A stretch of 64,000 bases of DNA from Actibacterium naphthalenivorans (lineage in GTDB: Bacteria; Pseudomonadota; Alphaproteobacteria; Rhodobacterales; Rhodobacteraceae): contig NZ_JACIEQ010000001.1 in NCBI RefSeq assembly GCF_014196965.1, positions 1,054,001 through 1,118,000 on the forward strand, read 5' to 3'. The stretch's first letter is position 1; every line of letters starts with the position of its first letter. Position numbers and translations under genes: made by a program. Under the pieces are notes generated by a model. It was not told the origin of the DNA, did no database searches, and saw only the letters and a program-made list of their open reading frames with translations. Of the stretch, positions 41,430 to 50,597 are shown one piece after another.

Positions 41430-41564
41430 GCATCTGGTGATAGCCAAGCCCGCGCGCCGCCACAAGCAAGCAAACGGGGCAGAACGGCCGTTCATTCCCC
41501 TTTTTCGGAACCGACGCCGCCGTCATGAGTTCGCCCCACAACAAGTGCCATTCTGGGAAGTTAA

Positions 41565-42089
41565 ATGTTTCGGTTGATATTCTGGACCTGCGCCGCGCTC
41601 TACGCCGTGCTCACCCTCTACGGAGAACCCGCGCCGGTGATGAGCGCCGCGCGCTTCGTCACCTCCGCCGAAGAGGCAACCGCCGAGCCGGCCCCCGCCG
41701 CCGCGCCCGCCAAGGCCCGGGCCCCGGCCCCCGCCCTGCCGCCGGAAGACGCCGGCGGCATAAAGGTCACGCCCGTCTCCTTCGGCTCCGGCTCCGCCCC
41801 CGCCCTGCGCACCATCGACAAGCGTGACGCCCCTGCCGGCTACACGCCCGCCGAGCCCCGCCAGACCGCCGCCCCGGCGACACCCGGCGGCACGGTCTAT
41901 ACCGTCACCGGCAGCCGGGTGAACCTGCGCGCCGGCCCCTCCACCGGCGCCGAGGTCATCACCGCCCTGACCCGCGGCACCAGGGCCACCCTCGTCTCCG
42001 CCCCCACCGACGGATGGGTCGAGCTTCAGGTCCAGGCGACCGGCCTGCGCGGCTTCATGGCCGAGCGCTTCCTCGCCCCCGAAGGCTGA
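41565..42089 (+). CDS. Exported or membrane-anchored protein with bacterial SH3 domain
   Basis: 174 aa. An N-terminal hydrophobic segment (FRLIFWTCAALYAVLTLYG) acts as signal or anchor, followed by a long Ala/Pro-rich linker (about 35-110) and a bacterial SH3 (SH3b) domain at about 112-170 with VNLRAGPSTGAEVI and GWVELQV. Such domains bind cell-wall peptides or proteins in the periplasm. It is divergent from parC. No enzymatic domain is present. Confidence 0.82.
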   Translation: MFRLIFWTCAALYAVLTLYGEPAPVMSAARFVTSAEEATAEPAPAAAPAKARAPAPALPPEDAGGIKVTPVSFGSGSAPALRTIDKRDAPAGYTPAEPRQTAAPATPGGTVYTVTGSRVNLRAGPSTGAEVITALTRGTRATLVSAPTDGWVELQVQATGLRGFMAERFLAPEG

Positions 42090-42145
42090 TTGCCGCGCCG
42101 CCGCATTTGCCCTAGCCTGCGCGCGGGCAGACAACAGGCAGGCGC

Positions 42146-42973
42146 ATGAGCCGGAATTCCATCCTCATCACCGGGTGCTCCTCGGGCATCGGATATGACG
42201 CGGCGCACGGGCTGGCGAAACACGGCTGGCGCGTCTTCGCCACCTGCCGGCAGGAAACCGACTGCGCCCGCCTGCGCGACGAGGGGCTGGAAAGCTTCCC
42301 GCTCGACTATACCGATGAATCCAGCATCGAGGCGGCCCTGGCCGAGGCTCTGGCGCGCACCGGCGGCACGCTCGACGCGTTGTTCAACAACGGCGCCTTC
42401 GCCTGCCCCGGCGCGGTCGAGGATCTGCCCCGCGGCGCGCTGCGCGAGATCTACGAAACCAACGTTTTCGGCTATCACGACCTGACGCGCCGGGTGATCC
42501 CGGTGATGCGCGCCCAGGGTCACGGCCGGATCGTCAACAACTCCTCCGTGCTCGGCTTCGTGTCGCTGAAATGGCGCGGCGCCTATGCCTCGAGCAAATT
42601 CGCGCTCGAAGGGCTGACAGACACGCTGCGCCTCGAGATGCGCGATACGCCGATCCGGATCATCCTGATCGAACCGGGGCCCGTCACCTCGAACATCCGC
42701 ACCAATTCCATCCCCCATTTCGAAAAATGGGTGAACTGGCAGGCCTCCGCCCGCGCCGATCAATATCGGGAAAGCCTGCTCAAACGGCTCTACGACGGCG
42801 GCTCCGACGGGTTCGAACTGCCCGCCTCGGCCGTCACCCGGAAACTGATCCATGCCCTCGAAAGCCGCCGCCCCCACCCGCGCTATTTCGTCACCACGCC
42901 AACCTATGCCGCCAACCTGATGCGGCGCCTGCTGCCCACACGGCTGCTGGACCGGGTGCTGGCAAAAAGCTGA
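42146..42973 (+). CDS. Short-chain dehydrogenase/reductase (SDR family)
   Basis: NAD(P)-dependent oxidoreductase of 275 aa, substrate unknown. Classical SDR features: nucleotide-binding TGCSSGIG (residues 9-16), NNGAF (81-85) in the place of NNAG, catalytic Ser134, Tyr147 and Lys151 (YASSK). The C-terminal part around RPHPRYFVTTPTYAANLMRR resembles the subfamily of SDRs with a basic C-terminal helix. It starts 56 bases after the SH3 gene and may share its transcript. Confidence 0.92.
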   Translation: MSRNSILITGCSSGIGYDAAHGLAKHGWRVFATCRQETDCARLRDEGLESFPLDYTDESSIEAALAEALARTGGTLDALFNNGAFACPGAVEDLPRGALREIYETNVFGYHDLTRRVIPVMRAQGHGRIVNNSSVLGFVSLKWRGAYASSKFALEGLTDTLRLEMRDTPIRIILIEPGPVTSNIRTNSIPHFEKWVNWQASARADQYRESLLKRLYDGGSDGFELPASAVTRKLIHALESRRPHPRYFVTTPTYAANLMRRLLPTRLLDRVLAKS

Positions 42974-43038
42974 CCGCGACGAAATAGCGGTTCGCTTTTG
43001 TCCGCCGGGCCGCTATTTCCCAGCGAACAGGAAAGGAC

Positions 43039-43245
43039 ATGCGCATGCTGCAAGACCCGTTTTTCATCCTCGTCGCCGTGGCCTGCCTCGCGGTGGCGGC
43101 GATCCTTCTGCTGGGGATCGGCGGCTTCGCCAGGGGCGGCGCGTTCAACCGCATGCACGCCAACCGCATCATGCGCTACCGCATCATCGGCCAGGCCGTG
43201 GCGGTGGCCCTGATCCTGCTTTTCGTTTATGTCCGCCGGATGTGA
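43039..43245 (+). CDS. Two-helix membrane protein of HIG1/twin-transmembrane type
   Basis: 68 aa with two transmembrane helices (about 7-28 and 49-65) joined by a loop GGAFNRMHANRIMRYRI, the HIG1_N-like pattern (GGxxNRxHANRxMRxR) seen in small alphaproteobacterial proteins and in mitochondrial respiratory supercomplex factors. A role in respiratory-chain assembly is known for mitochondrial relatives and only inferred here. GGAAAGGAC precedes the first ATG; the second ATG (43045) is an equal candidate. The gene is directly upstream of the adenosyltransferase. Confidence 0.8.
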   Translation: MRMLQDPFFILVAVACLAVAAILLLGIGGFARGGAFNRMHANRIMRYRIIGQAVAVALILLFVYVRRM

Positions 43246-43252
43246 GGCGCTG

Positions 43253-43825
43253 ATGGTTGTCCTGAACAAGATCTACACCAAAACCGGCGATCAGGGCGAA
43301 ACCGCCCTGGGCAACGGCGCGCGGATCGCCAAACACGCGCTGCGCGTCACCGCCTATGGCACCGTCGATGAAACCAACGCCACCGTCGGCCTGGCCCGCC
43401 TGCACGCGGCCGATGCGATGGATGCCCGCCTGGCCGCGATCCAGAACGATCTGTTCGATCTCGGCGCCGATCTGTGCCGGCCCGACATGGATAAGGATGC
43501 CGAGGCGGAATTTCCGCCGCTGCGCATGGCCGACAGCCAGGTCGCGCGGCTGGAGGCCGAGATCGACGCGATGAACGCCGCGCTGGAACCGCTGCGCAGC
43601 TTCATCCTGCCCGGCGGCTCCGCCCTGGCCGCGCATCTGCACCTGTGCCGCACCGTATCGCGCCGGGCCGAGCGGCTCTGCGTCGAACTGGCGGCGGCGG
43701 AGCCGGTCAACCCGGCGGCCGTCAAATTCCTCAACCGCCTGTCCGACTGGTTCTTCGTCGCCGCCCGTGTCGCCAACAACGGCGGCAAGGATGATGTGCT
43801 CTGGGTGCCGGGCGCGAACCGCTAG
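43253..43825 (+). CDS. PduO-type corrinoid adenosyltransferase
   Basis: Transfers the adenosyl group of ATP to cob(I)alamin or cob(I)yrinate diamide, making coenzyme B12 for mutases. 190 aa from the ATG at 43253, MVVLNKIYTKTGDQGETALG being the family signature; further motifs are YGTVDETNA, LRSFILPGGS and CRTVSRRAER with the conserved arginines, and LNRLSDWFFVAARVAN. It begins eight bases after the HIG1-like gene. The link with etfBA and, in the window, mcd suggests supply of B12 for ethylmalonyl- and methylmalonyl-CoA mutases. Confidence 0.93.
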   Translation: MVVLNKIYTKTGDQGETALGNGARIAKHALRVTAYGTVDETNATVGLARLHAADAMDARLAAIQNDLFDLGADLCRPDMDKDAEAEFPPLRMADSQVARLEAEIDAMNAALEPLRSFILPGGSALAAHLHLCRTVSRRAERLCVELAAAEPVNPAAVKFLNRLSDWFFVAARVANNGGKDDVLWVPGANR

Positions 43826-43978
43826 CCCGCGCCTCTCGGCATCGGCGGCGAAACATCTGAAAACGGCGCGGCGGTTTTGCCGAAATTTTGCTCCCCGTCG
43901 AATTAATCCTGTTTTCCCCTCCGCAGAGTCGATAACAAAAACCGCAAAGTTGGATTAAGACCGGAGGAGACCCCGCAA

Positions 43979-44737
43979 ATGAAGGTATTGGTACCTGTCA
44001 AGCGCGTGATCGACTATAACGTGAAGGTTCGCGTGAAGGCGGACGGGAGCGGTGTCGATCTTGCGAATGTCAAGATGTCGATGAACCCGTTCGACGAGAT
44101 CGCGGTGGAAGAGGCGATCCGTCTGAAAGAGGCGGGTGTCGCGACCGAGATTGTTGCGGTTTCGATCGGCGTGAAGCAGGCGCAGGAGACGCTGCGCACG
44201 GCGCTTGCGATGGGCGCCGATCGCGCCATTCTTGTGGTGGCCGCCGATGACGTGCATCAGGACATCGAGCCGCTGGCGGTGGCCAAGATCCTCAAGGGCG
44301 TGATCGACGCCGAGGAGCCCGGTCTGGTGATCGCGGGCAAGCAGGCGATCGACAATGACATGAACGCGACCGGCCAGATGCTGGCGGCGCTGCTGGGCTG
44401 GGGCCAGGCGACCTTCGCCTCGGAGCTGACGGTCGAGGGCGATCATGCCACCGTCACCCGCGAGGTCGATGGCGGGCTGCAGACCATCAAGGTCACGCTT
44501 CCGGCGATCGTCACCGCGGATCTGCGGCTCAACGAGCCGCGCTATGCGTCGCTGCCCAACATCATGAAAGCCAAGAAGAAGCCGATGGAGGAAAAGACGG
44601 CGGCCGATTACGGCGTCGATGTCACGCCGCGCCTGCAGGTGGTCGGCACCGCCGAACCCGCCGCGCGCCAGGCCGGCGAAATGGTCGGCTCGGTGGACGA
44701 GCTGGTGGCGAAACTCAAAGCGGCGGGAGCGATCTGA
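43979..44737 (+). CDS. etfB: Electron transfer flavoprotein beta subunit
   Basis: 252 aa, binds AMP and forms the ETF heterodimer that takes electrons from acyl-CoA dehydrogenases to ETF:ubiquinone oxidoreductase. Opens [20 protein letters not shown]; the family signature lies in [21 protein letters not shown] very good ribosome-binding site (GGAGGAG) is nine bases before the ATG. Its last base pair is shared with the etfA start (TGATG). Confidence 0.98.
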   Translation: MKVLVPVKRVIDYNVKVRVKADGSGVDLANVKMSMNPFDEIAVEEAIRLKEAGVATEIVAVSIGVKQAQETLRTALAMGADRAILVVAADDVHQDIEPLAVAKILKGVIDAEEPGLVIAGKQAIDNDMNATGQMLAALLGWGQATFASELTVEGDHATVTREVDGGLQTIKVTLPAIVTADLRLNEPRYASLPNIMKAKKKPMEEKTAADYGVDVTPRLQVVGTAEPAARQAGEMVGSVDELVAKLKAAGAI

Positions 44738-45663
44738 TGGCTGTACTTCTTCTGGCGGAACTCACGGGCGGCGCCCTGGCCGTGGACGCGACCGCAAAGG
44801 CGCTGAGCGCCGCGAAACAGCTGGGCGATGTGACGGTTCTGTGCGCTGGCGCCTCCTGTGCGGATGCGGCCGGGGCCGCGGCGGAACTTGATGGCGTGGC
44901 ACGGGTGCTCTGCGCCGATGATGCGATCTATGGCAACGGTCTGGCCGAACCGGTCGCCGCTCTGATCGTCAGCCTGGCGGGGGAGTATGAACATTTCGTT
45001 GCCCCGGCCACGGCGAGCGCGAAAAACATCATGCCGCGGGTGGCGGCGCTTCTGGATGTGATGGTGATTTCCGATGTGTCGGGCGTGGTTTCGGGCGATA
45101 CGTTCGAGCGGCCGGTCTATGCCGGCAACGCGATCCAGACGGTGAAATCGACGGATGCGAAAAAGGTGCTGACGATCCGCACCTCGACCTTCGACGCGGC
45201 GGGCGCGGGCGGTTCGGCGGCTGTCGAGCCCATCGGCGCGGCGGCCGATCCGGGCCTTTCGGAATGGGTGGAAGACAAGGTCGCCGCCTCCGACCGGCCC
45301 GAGCTGACCTCGGCCGGCGTGGTGGTCTCGGGCGGGCGCGGCGTGGGTTCGGAAGAGAATTTCGCGCTGATCGAGCAGCTGGCCGACAAGCTGGGCGCCG
45401 CCGTTGGCGCCTCGCGCGCGGCGGTCGATTCGGGCTATGCGCCGAACGACTGGCAGGTGGGCCAGACCGGCAAGGTGGTGGCCCCGGCGCTCTATGTCGC
45501 GGTCGGCATCTCGGGCGCGATCCAGCACCTCGCCGGCATGAAGGACAGCAAGATCATCGTCGCCATCAACAAGGACGAAGACGCCCCGATCTTCCAGGTC
45601 GCCGATTACGGCCTCGTCGCCGATCTCTTCAAGGCAGTACCAGAGATCATCGACAAGCTGTAA
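44737..45663 (+). CDS. etfA: Electron transfer flavoprotein alpha subunit
   Basis: 308 aa; carries the FAD in its C-terminal domain, with the signatures [12 protein letters not shown] and [20 protein letters not shown], and ends [11 protein letters not shown]. Translationally coupled to etfB by a one-base overlap. A terminator hairpin follows at 45711-45736. Confidence 0.98.
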   Translation: MAVLLLAELTGGALAVDATAKALSAAKQLGDVTVLCAGASCADAAGAAAELDGVARVLCADDAIYGNGLAEPVAALIVSLAGEYEHFVAPATASAKNIMPRVAALLDVMVISDVSGVVSGDTFERPVYAGNAIQTVKSTDAKKVLTIRTSTFDAAGAGGSAAVEPIGAAADPGLSEWVEDKVAASDRPELTSAGVVVSGGRGVGSEENFALIEQLADKLGAAVGASRAAVDSGYAPNDWQVGQTGKVVAPALYVAVGISGAIQHLAGMKDSKIIVAINKDEDAPIFQVADYGLVADLFKAVPEIIDKL

Positions 45664-45710
45664 GCCGCTTTCGTACCGAACCACGGTGCGAAATGTACCG
45701 AATGCACGAT

Positions 45711-45736
45711 CAGGCCCGCCCTTTCCGGCGGGCCTG
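45711..45736. terminator. Terminator between etfA and the DUF6473-like gene
   Basis: CAGGCCCGCC/GGCGGGCCTG, 10-bp perfect stem with a 6-base loop, then TTTC on the plus strand. It can serve etfBA and, for the convergent gene, the other side is AT-poor. Confidence 0.75.
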
Positions 45737-45741
45737 TTTCG

Positions 45742-46572
45742 TCAGGCAGGGCCCATGAACCGGTCGATCGCCGGCGCCAGCGCGGCGGCGATCTCGGCGT
45801 GAACCTCCGGCCCCGGCAGCGCCATCGCCGCCGGCTCCTCCAGCGGTGAAAACACCATCCCCTCCGTTCCCCGCGCCACCGCCGCGGCGCTGGCCCGCAC
45901 CCGCACCGTTTCCGAAAACCCCGGCGCCACCTCGGCCACCATCGCGTCATCGACGAACAGCGGCTCCGGCCCCAGCCCGCCATCCGCGAAACCCCGCGAC
46001 CCGACGCCGGTCACGTGCAACAGCACGCTCGCCCCGGCCAGAGGCGCGGTCAGGGATTTCAACCGCGCCACCCAGGCCGTCTTCAGCTCTGCCTCGACCG
46101 CCGCGAATTTCCGGAGCGAGACGGTTTTCAGGGTTGTCAGCATGTGCCGGGTAAAATGGAACTCGGTAAAATCCACCTCTGGAAACAATGCCTTGAGCTG
46201 CGGCGAGGCGCGCAGGAACCTGTCATTACGCCGCGGATGTACCGCGTAGAACCGGTTCGACATGTTCTGCGCCCCGAGCACCTGAACAACCGTCACCCGC
46301 GCCGGCGCACACAGGGTCAGCACCGCCGCCTCGCCTGAAAAGATATCGGGCCCGGCGTTGGCACAGCCAAGATTGACGATCCTGTGCCCCGTCAACTCCT
46401 CCACCAGCGCCGGAAACGGCGTTTTCACGAATTTCCCATAGGTCTCGGTTCCGCCGGTCATGGCGCAGAACACGCCTTCCAGCCTGCGCCGCGGGCCTCG
46501 GAACATAAGCTTTGAATTGCCGTACCGGCACGGAAAATAATTCAGCGCCCCAGCGCCCGGATGTTCATACAT
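45742..46572 (-). CDS. DUF6473-like protein of unknown function
   Basis: 276 aa from the ATG at 46572 (MYEHPGAGALNYFPCRYGNS). The conserved phrases FRGPRRRLEG, GGTETYGKF, NLGCANAGPD and VLGAQNMSNRFYAVHPRRND match a family I recall from Rhodobacteraceae under DUF6473; members occur near polysaccharide genes and as singletons. The repeated Gly-x-x-Asn pattern hints at an SGNH-hydrolase or glycan-related fold, but that is only an impression. It is convergent with etfA and divergent from the hydroxybutyryl-CoA dehydrogenase gene. No signal peptide. Confidence 0.7.
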   Translation of the reverse strand: MYEHPGAGALNYFPCRYGNSKLMFRGPRRRLEGVFCAMTGGTETYGKFVKTPFPALVEELTGHRIVNLGCANAGPDIFSGEAAVLTLCAPARVTVVQVLGAQNMSNRFYAVHPRRNDRFLRASPQLKALFPEVDFTEFHFTRHMLTTLKTVSLRKFAAVEAELKTAWVARLKSLTAPLAGASVLLHVTGVGSRGFADGGLGPEPLFVDDAMVAEVAPGFSETVRVRASAAAVARGTEGMVFSPLEEPAAMALPGPEVHAEIAAALAPAIDRFMGPA

Positions 46573-46740
46573 CACGCCACCCACTCTGTTGCATTTCGAC
46601 TCACCCGATTCCAAGACTGGGCCGCGACCCTTTCCAAACCCCTAAACCGTGCATTTGAATCGAATGCCGATGCGCCTTCAGGCTTGCGCCGGCCTCGGCG
46701 GGGGGCCTATGGTCGGGCCGTGATCCGCAGAGGGAAATCC

Positions 46741-47616
46741 ATGGATATCAAGTCGGTCGGAGTTGTTGGCGCGGGCCAGATGGGCAACGGGATTGCGCAT
46801 GTTCTGGCGGTTGCCGGGTATGATGTTCTTCTGAACGATATTTCCGAAGACAACCTGTCGCGCGCCCTCGCCCAGATCGACAAGAACCTCGAACGCCAGG
46901 TCAGCCGCGAAAAGATCACCGCCGAAGACAAGGCCACCGCCCTGGCGCGCATCAAGACCACGCTGAAGCTGACCGATCTTGGCCCGTCGGACCTGATCAT
47001 CGAGGCGGCCACGGAACGCGAAACCGTGAAAACCGCGATCTTCGAGGATCTTCTGCCGCATCTGAAGCCCGAAACGATCCTGACGTCGAACACCTCTTCG
47101 ATCTCGATCACCCGGCTGGCGTCACGCACCGACCGGCCCGAGAAATTCATGGGTTTCCATTTCATGAATCCCGTGCCCGTGATGCAGCTGGTAGAGCTGA
47201 TCCGCGGCATAGCCACCGATGAACAGACCTATCAGGCCTGCCTGAAAGTTGTTGAAAACATTGGTAAAACTGCCGCCAGCGCCGAAGATTTTCCGGCTTT
47301 CATCGTGAACCGCATCCTGATGCCGATGATCAACGAGGCGGTCTATACGCTGTACGAAGGGGTCGGGTCTGTCAAATCCATCGACGAGTCGATGAAGCTG
47401 GGCGCGAACCATCCGATGGGGCCGCTGGAACTGGCCGATTTCATCGGGCTGGACACCTGCCTTGCGATCATGAACGTGCTGCATGACGGGCTGGCCGACA
47501 CCAAATACCGCCCCTGCCCGCTGCTGACCAAATATGTCGAGGCCGGATGGCTGGGCCGCAAGACGCAGCGCGGGTTCTACGACTACCGCGGCGAAACGCC
47601 GGTGCCGACACGCTGA
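46741..47616 (+). CDS. hbd: 3-hydroxybutyryl-CoA dehydrogenase
   Basis: Oxidises (S)-3-hydroxybutyryl-CoA to acetoacetyl-CoA with NAD(P). 291 aa from the ATG at 46741, which AGAGGGA precedes. Rossmann motif GVVGAGQMGNGIAH at residues 7-20; catalytic region with Ser119 in NTSSISIT and His140 in GFHFMNPVPVM; C-terminal dimer domain with NHPMGPLELADFIGLD. It lies next to etfBA as in related genomes, fitting a butyrate/PHB-linked fatty-acid route. Confidence 0.96.
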   Translation: MDIKSVGVVGAGQMGNGIAHVLAVAGYDVLLNDISEDNLSRALAQIDKNLERQVSREKITAEDKATALARIKTTLKLTDLGPSDLIIEAATERETVKTAIFEDLLPHLKPETILTSNTSSISITRLASRTDRPEKFMGFHFMNPVPVMQLVELIRGIATDEQTYQACLKVVENIGKTAASAEDFPAFIVNRILMPMINEAVYTLYEGVGSVKSIDESMKLGANHPMGPLELADFIGLDTCLAIMNVLHDGLADTKYRPCPLLTKYVEAGWLGRKTQRGFYDYRGETPVPTR

Positions 47617-47628
47617 TCCGGCACCCTG

Positions 47629-48519
47629 TCAGCCGGCCAGCGACAAGGTGCGGCTGCGCAGCCAGGTGACGAACCCGCGCGGGTTTCCCGACCAGCTTTC
47701 GATATCGGTACGCTCGATCACATCGCCCACGACCGGCGCCTGCGGCCGGTTCAGCGCATGCACGACCTCATAGAGCAACAGCCCCTGCCGCAGGGTCGGC
47801 GACAGCCGGTTGGCGATCTGGTAGAGGCGCGAATTCTGGCCCGGGAAATAGATCGGCACGACCCTCGCGCCCGAGCGCTGGATCATCTTGGCGGTGAACG
47901 GGTTCCACTCTGCCTCGATCGCCGGCCCGAAAGGGGTATCGGCCGTGGCCACCACGCCGGAGGGGAACAGGATGATCACGCCGCCCGCGTTCAGCAGATC
48001 CATCGCCCGCTGCCGCATCTGCAGGTTCTTCTGCAGCGCGTCCTCTTCATGCAGAAACGGCACGGGGATCATGAACTGATCCACCTCCTGCACCCCGGTC
48101 AGAAGCGAGCGGGTCAGAATCTTGTAATCCGTGCGCACCCGCCCGACCATCTCGGCCAGAAGCATGCCATCGACCAGCCCGTGCGGATGGTTCGCCACCA
48201 CCACCAGCGGCCCCTCGGCCGGGATGCGGGCGATCTGTTCCGGCGGGGTGTTGATCGCGATGCCCATCACCTCGAGCGCCTGTTTCCAGAACGCCTGCCC
48301 GTGCGGCGCGCCCATCGCCTCGAACCGGCGGATCAGTCGCAGCAGGGTCAGCTTGCCGGTCAGCCATTCCATCGTGCGGATGGTGTTGGCCTTCCACGGA
48401 TTGGTAAAGGTATTGGCATAAGAGAGGCGGCGCTTGTCATAGGGCTGTTCGGTCGGGGGCGGGGCGCCCCTGGCGGCGCTGGCCACCGGTATTGCCTTAT
48501 GTCGATAGCTCTCAACCAA
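47629..48519 (-). CDS. Lysophospholipid acyltransferase (PlsC-like superfamily)
   Basis: 296 aa. Acyltransferase motif I reads NHPHGLVDG (His111, Asp117; the His-x5-Asp variant seen in a subgroup with NHPxGxxDG) and motif III lies in GVIILFPSGVVATAD. The N terminus is hydrophilic, so membrane attachment is peripheral or through the motif region. The acceptor may be lysophosphatidate or lyso-ornithine lipid; the sequence does not decide. It ends the chvI-to-HPr gene string, 26 bases after HPr. Confidence 0.85.
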   Translation of the reverse strand: MVESYRHKAIPVASAARGAPPPTEQPYDKRRLSYANTFTNPWKANTIRTMEWLTGKLTLLRLIRRFEAMGAPHGQAFWKQALEVMGIAINTPPEQIARIPAEGPLVVVANHPHGLVDGMLLAEMVGRVRTDYKILTRSLLTGVQEVDQFMIPVPFLHEEDALQKNLQMRQRAMDLLNAGGVIILFPSGVVATADTPFGPAIEAEWNPFTAKMIQRSGARVVPIYFPGQNSRLYQIANRLSPTLRQGLLLYEVVHALNRPQAPVVGDVIERTDIESWSGNPRGFVTWLRSRTLSLAG

Positions 48520-48545
48520 AGGGTCCGGATCTCCCTGCCACAGTC

Positions 48546-48815
48546 TCAGTACTCTTCGCCGAACTTGTCGGCGACAAGTGCCGCGAGGGCGTCCATCAGC
48601 AGGTCGGCCTGGTTCCCGCTGGTTTCAACCTCAATAGAGGTTCCTTTGGAAGCTGCCAACATCAAAAGCCCCATGATCGAATCTCCCACCGCGCTCAGCC
48701 CGTCACGCCGGACCTCGGCGCGCGCATCGAAGGATTCCACCGTTTCCACGAATTTCGCCGAGGCGCGCGCATGCAGGCCCTTTTCGTTGACGATATCCAG
48801 AGTCCGCATTGCCAT
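48546..48815 (-). CDS. ptsH: HPr phosphocarrier of the regulatory PTS
   Basis: 89 aa from the ATG at 48815. With this start the phosphorylatable histidine in KGLHARAS is exactly His15 and the serine in GDSIMGL is Ser46, the canonical numbering; an ATG two codons later is also possible. Ser46 is the target of HPr kinase, whose gene is in the same operon. No sugar permease is nearby, so this HPr serves regulation rather than transport. Confidence 0.96.
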   Translation of the reverse strand: MAMRTLDIVNEKGLHARASAKFVETVESFDARAEVRRDGLSAVGDSIMGLLMLAASKGTSIEVETSGNQADLLMDALAALVADKFGEEY

Positions 48816-48823
48816 CCTGTCTT

Positions 48824-49216
48824 TCAACCTGCGTGGCCATCAAAGCAATCAATGTACTTGCGGCCCGCCGTCAGCGCGCAGGCAACGGCATCGTCCACAT
48901 TCATCCGCCGGGATTTCGCCAGCTTGATCAGCATCGGCAGATTGGCCCCGTAGAGGATCTTGCGGTTGTCCCGGTCACAGGCATTCAGCGAAAGGTTCGA
49001 GGGCGAGCCGCCGAACATGTCTGTCACCACAACCACGCCGTGCCCGTCATCCACAGAATCCGCGGCGGCGCGGATCTCGGCCTGCTTGGCGGTGCGATCA
49101 TGATCCGGCTCGATCGAGATGGCCAGAATTCCGTCCTGCTTGCCGACAACATGCTCGACCGCCGCAAGGTATTCCCTGGCCAGTCCTCCATGCGCGACAA
49201 TCACAATACCGATCAA
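48824..49216 (-). CDS. PTS EIIA component, mannose/fructose type
   Basis: 130 aa EIIA-Man domain with phosphorylation site His9 in [10 protein letters not shown] and the family core [14 protein letters not shown]. It stands alone, without IIB, IIC or IID, and so is a regulatory phosphoacceptor. Its ATG overlaps the rapZ stop and it precedes HPr by eight bases. Confidence 0.95.
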   Translation of the reverse strand: MIGIVIVAHGGLAREYLAAVEHVVGKQDGILAISIEPDHDRTAKQAEIRAAADSVDDGHGVVVVTDMFGGSPSNLSLNACDRDNRKILYGANLPMLIKLAKSRRMNVDDAVACALTAGRKYIDCFDGHAG

Positions 49217-50145
49217 GCGGTCTTCCCCGTCTGCTGAATGGCAGCGCCGCTCCCGGCCTGCCGCTCGAGTTCACGATGTCTTTTAGACACCCGCCATCCG
49301 GCCGCCGCAAGCGCATCGGTAAGTTTTTCTGCCACTGTGACGGAACGGTGCTGCCCGCCGGTGCACCCGAAGGCGATCGAGAAATGCGATTTACCCTCAT
49401 CGCGGTAGGCCGGCAGCAGCAGTTCCGTCAGGTCGCGCACCTTGTCGAAGAAAGGGTGGAACAGCGGGTCGGCGGCAACGTATTGCGCCACCTCGGCCGA
49501 CTGGCCGTTCAGCCCGCGCAGCGACGGCTCCCAATAGGGGTTCCGCAGGAACCGGCAGTCGAACACCATATCGGCGCCGCGCGGCACCCCGCGCTTGTAG
49601 GAAAAGGAATGAACGGAGACCGCCAGCCGCGATCCGTCCTTCTGCCCGAACCAGAGCGCAAGCTCGGCCCGCAGATCGTGCAGCGTCAGCTCTGACGTGT
49701 CGATCAGCATATCGGCCTGGGCCCGGATCGGGGCCAGCAGGTCCAGTTCGCGCGCCACGCCGTCGGCCGGGCTTTCGGCGGGCGCCATCGGGTGCCGCCG
49801 GCGGGTTTCGGAAAAGCGGCGCAGCAGCACCTCGGCCGAACAGTCCAGATACAAAAGCACGACCTGAACCCGGGCATCGGACTGAAGCTGCGCGAACAGA
49901 TCGCTCAGGGCGGCGGCGCTGAAATCGCGGTTTCTGGTATCGACGCCAAGCGCCAGCGGCGGCCCGTGCGGCGGCCCCTCCAGCAGGCGCGGGATCAGCA
50001 ACAGCGGCATGTTGTCGATGGCTTCGTGGCCCAGATCCTCCAGCGCGGCAAGCGCGGTGGAGCGCCCGGCGCCCGACGGCCCGGTGACCAGCACCAGCTG
50101 ATGATCCGCCGCCGCGGGCGGGCGGGATGTGACAGTATCGCTCAT
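49213..50145 (-). CDS. rapZ: RapZ-family RNase adapter/nucleotide-binding protein
   Basis: 310 aa. Walker A GPSGAGRS at residues 22-29; C-terminal RNA-binding domain with [10 protein letters not shown] (201-210) and GCTGGQHRS (260-268). In E. coli RapZ directs RNase E to the GlmZ sRNA; the alphaproteobacterial target is not established. Four-base overlaps with hprK upstream and the EIIA gene downstream. Confidence 0.95.
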   Translation of the reverse strand: MSDTVTSRPPAAADHQLVLVTGPSGAGRSTALAALEDLGHEAIDNMPLLLIPRLLEGPPHGPPLALGVDTRNRDFSAAALSDLFAQLQSDARVQVVLLYLDCSAEVLLRRFSETRRRHPMAPAESPADGVARELDLLAPIRAQADMLIDTSELTLHDLRAELALWFGQKDGSRLAVSVHSFSYKRGVPRGADMVFDCRFLRNPYWEPSLRGLNGQSAEVAQYVAADPLFHPFFDKVRDLTELLLPAYRDEGKSHFSIAFGCTGGQHRSVTVAEKLTDALAAAGWRVSKRHRELERQAGSGAAIQQTGKTA

Positions 50146-50582
50146 GCTGCTCTCCCTCCCTTAAGATATTGCACGATCGCCGCGGGAAAATGGGCATGTT
50201 CCGCTTTGTGAAGCAAGGTGATCGGCCGGCCCAGAAGCGTGACCTCGCGTCGCGGCGGCAGGCGCTCGGTTTCCACCCGGTCCATATCCACGGCAAGGGT
50301 GATGGCCGCGCAGGGCACCGTCTCGGCCCGCAGCAGCCCGACGCCACGCGCCTCGATCATGCCACGTATGGCGTCGGGTGCGGTGGCCACCGGGATGTCA
50401 TCGCGCAGCTCCAGGCGGGTGCGGTCATCCGACACCAGCATCGCCCCCCGCGCCACAAGCTCCAGCGCTAGCGCCGATTTGCCCGCGCCCGAGGCACCCA
50501 GGATCAGCACCCCGCACGCGCCAAGCGCCACGCAGCTTGCGTGCAGGATGGCGGGGGCATCGGGCGGTGACATTCCGGTCAC
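50142..50582 (-). CDS. hprK: HPr kinase/phosphorylase, short alphaproteobacterial form
   Basis: Phosphorylates and dephosphorylates HPr at Ser46. Only 146 aa, i.e. the catalytic domain without the N-terminal half of the Gram-positive enzyme (about 310 aa). Walker A GASGAGKS at 29-36 and the HprK signature region [10 protein letters not shown] at 75-84 are intact. It follows chvG by 15 bases. Confidence 0.95.
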   Translation of the reverse strand: MTGMSPPDAPAILHASCVALGACGVLILGASGAGKSALALELVARGAMLVSDDRTRLELRDDIPVATAPDAIRGMIEARGVGLLRAETVPCAAITLAVDMDRVETERLPPRREVTLLGRPITLLHKAEHAHFPAAIVQYLKGGRAA

Positions 50583-50597
50583 CCGGCCGCAACCGGC

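Noticed and set aside
41430-41495. Earlier ATG for parC at 41495
   Set aside because: The extra 22 residues are Arg/Cys-rich and unlike ParC N termini; the downstream MDDQTDDPK start fits better.
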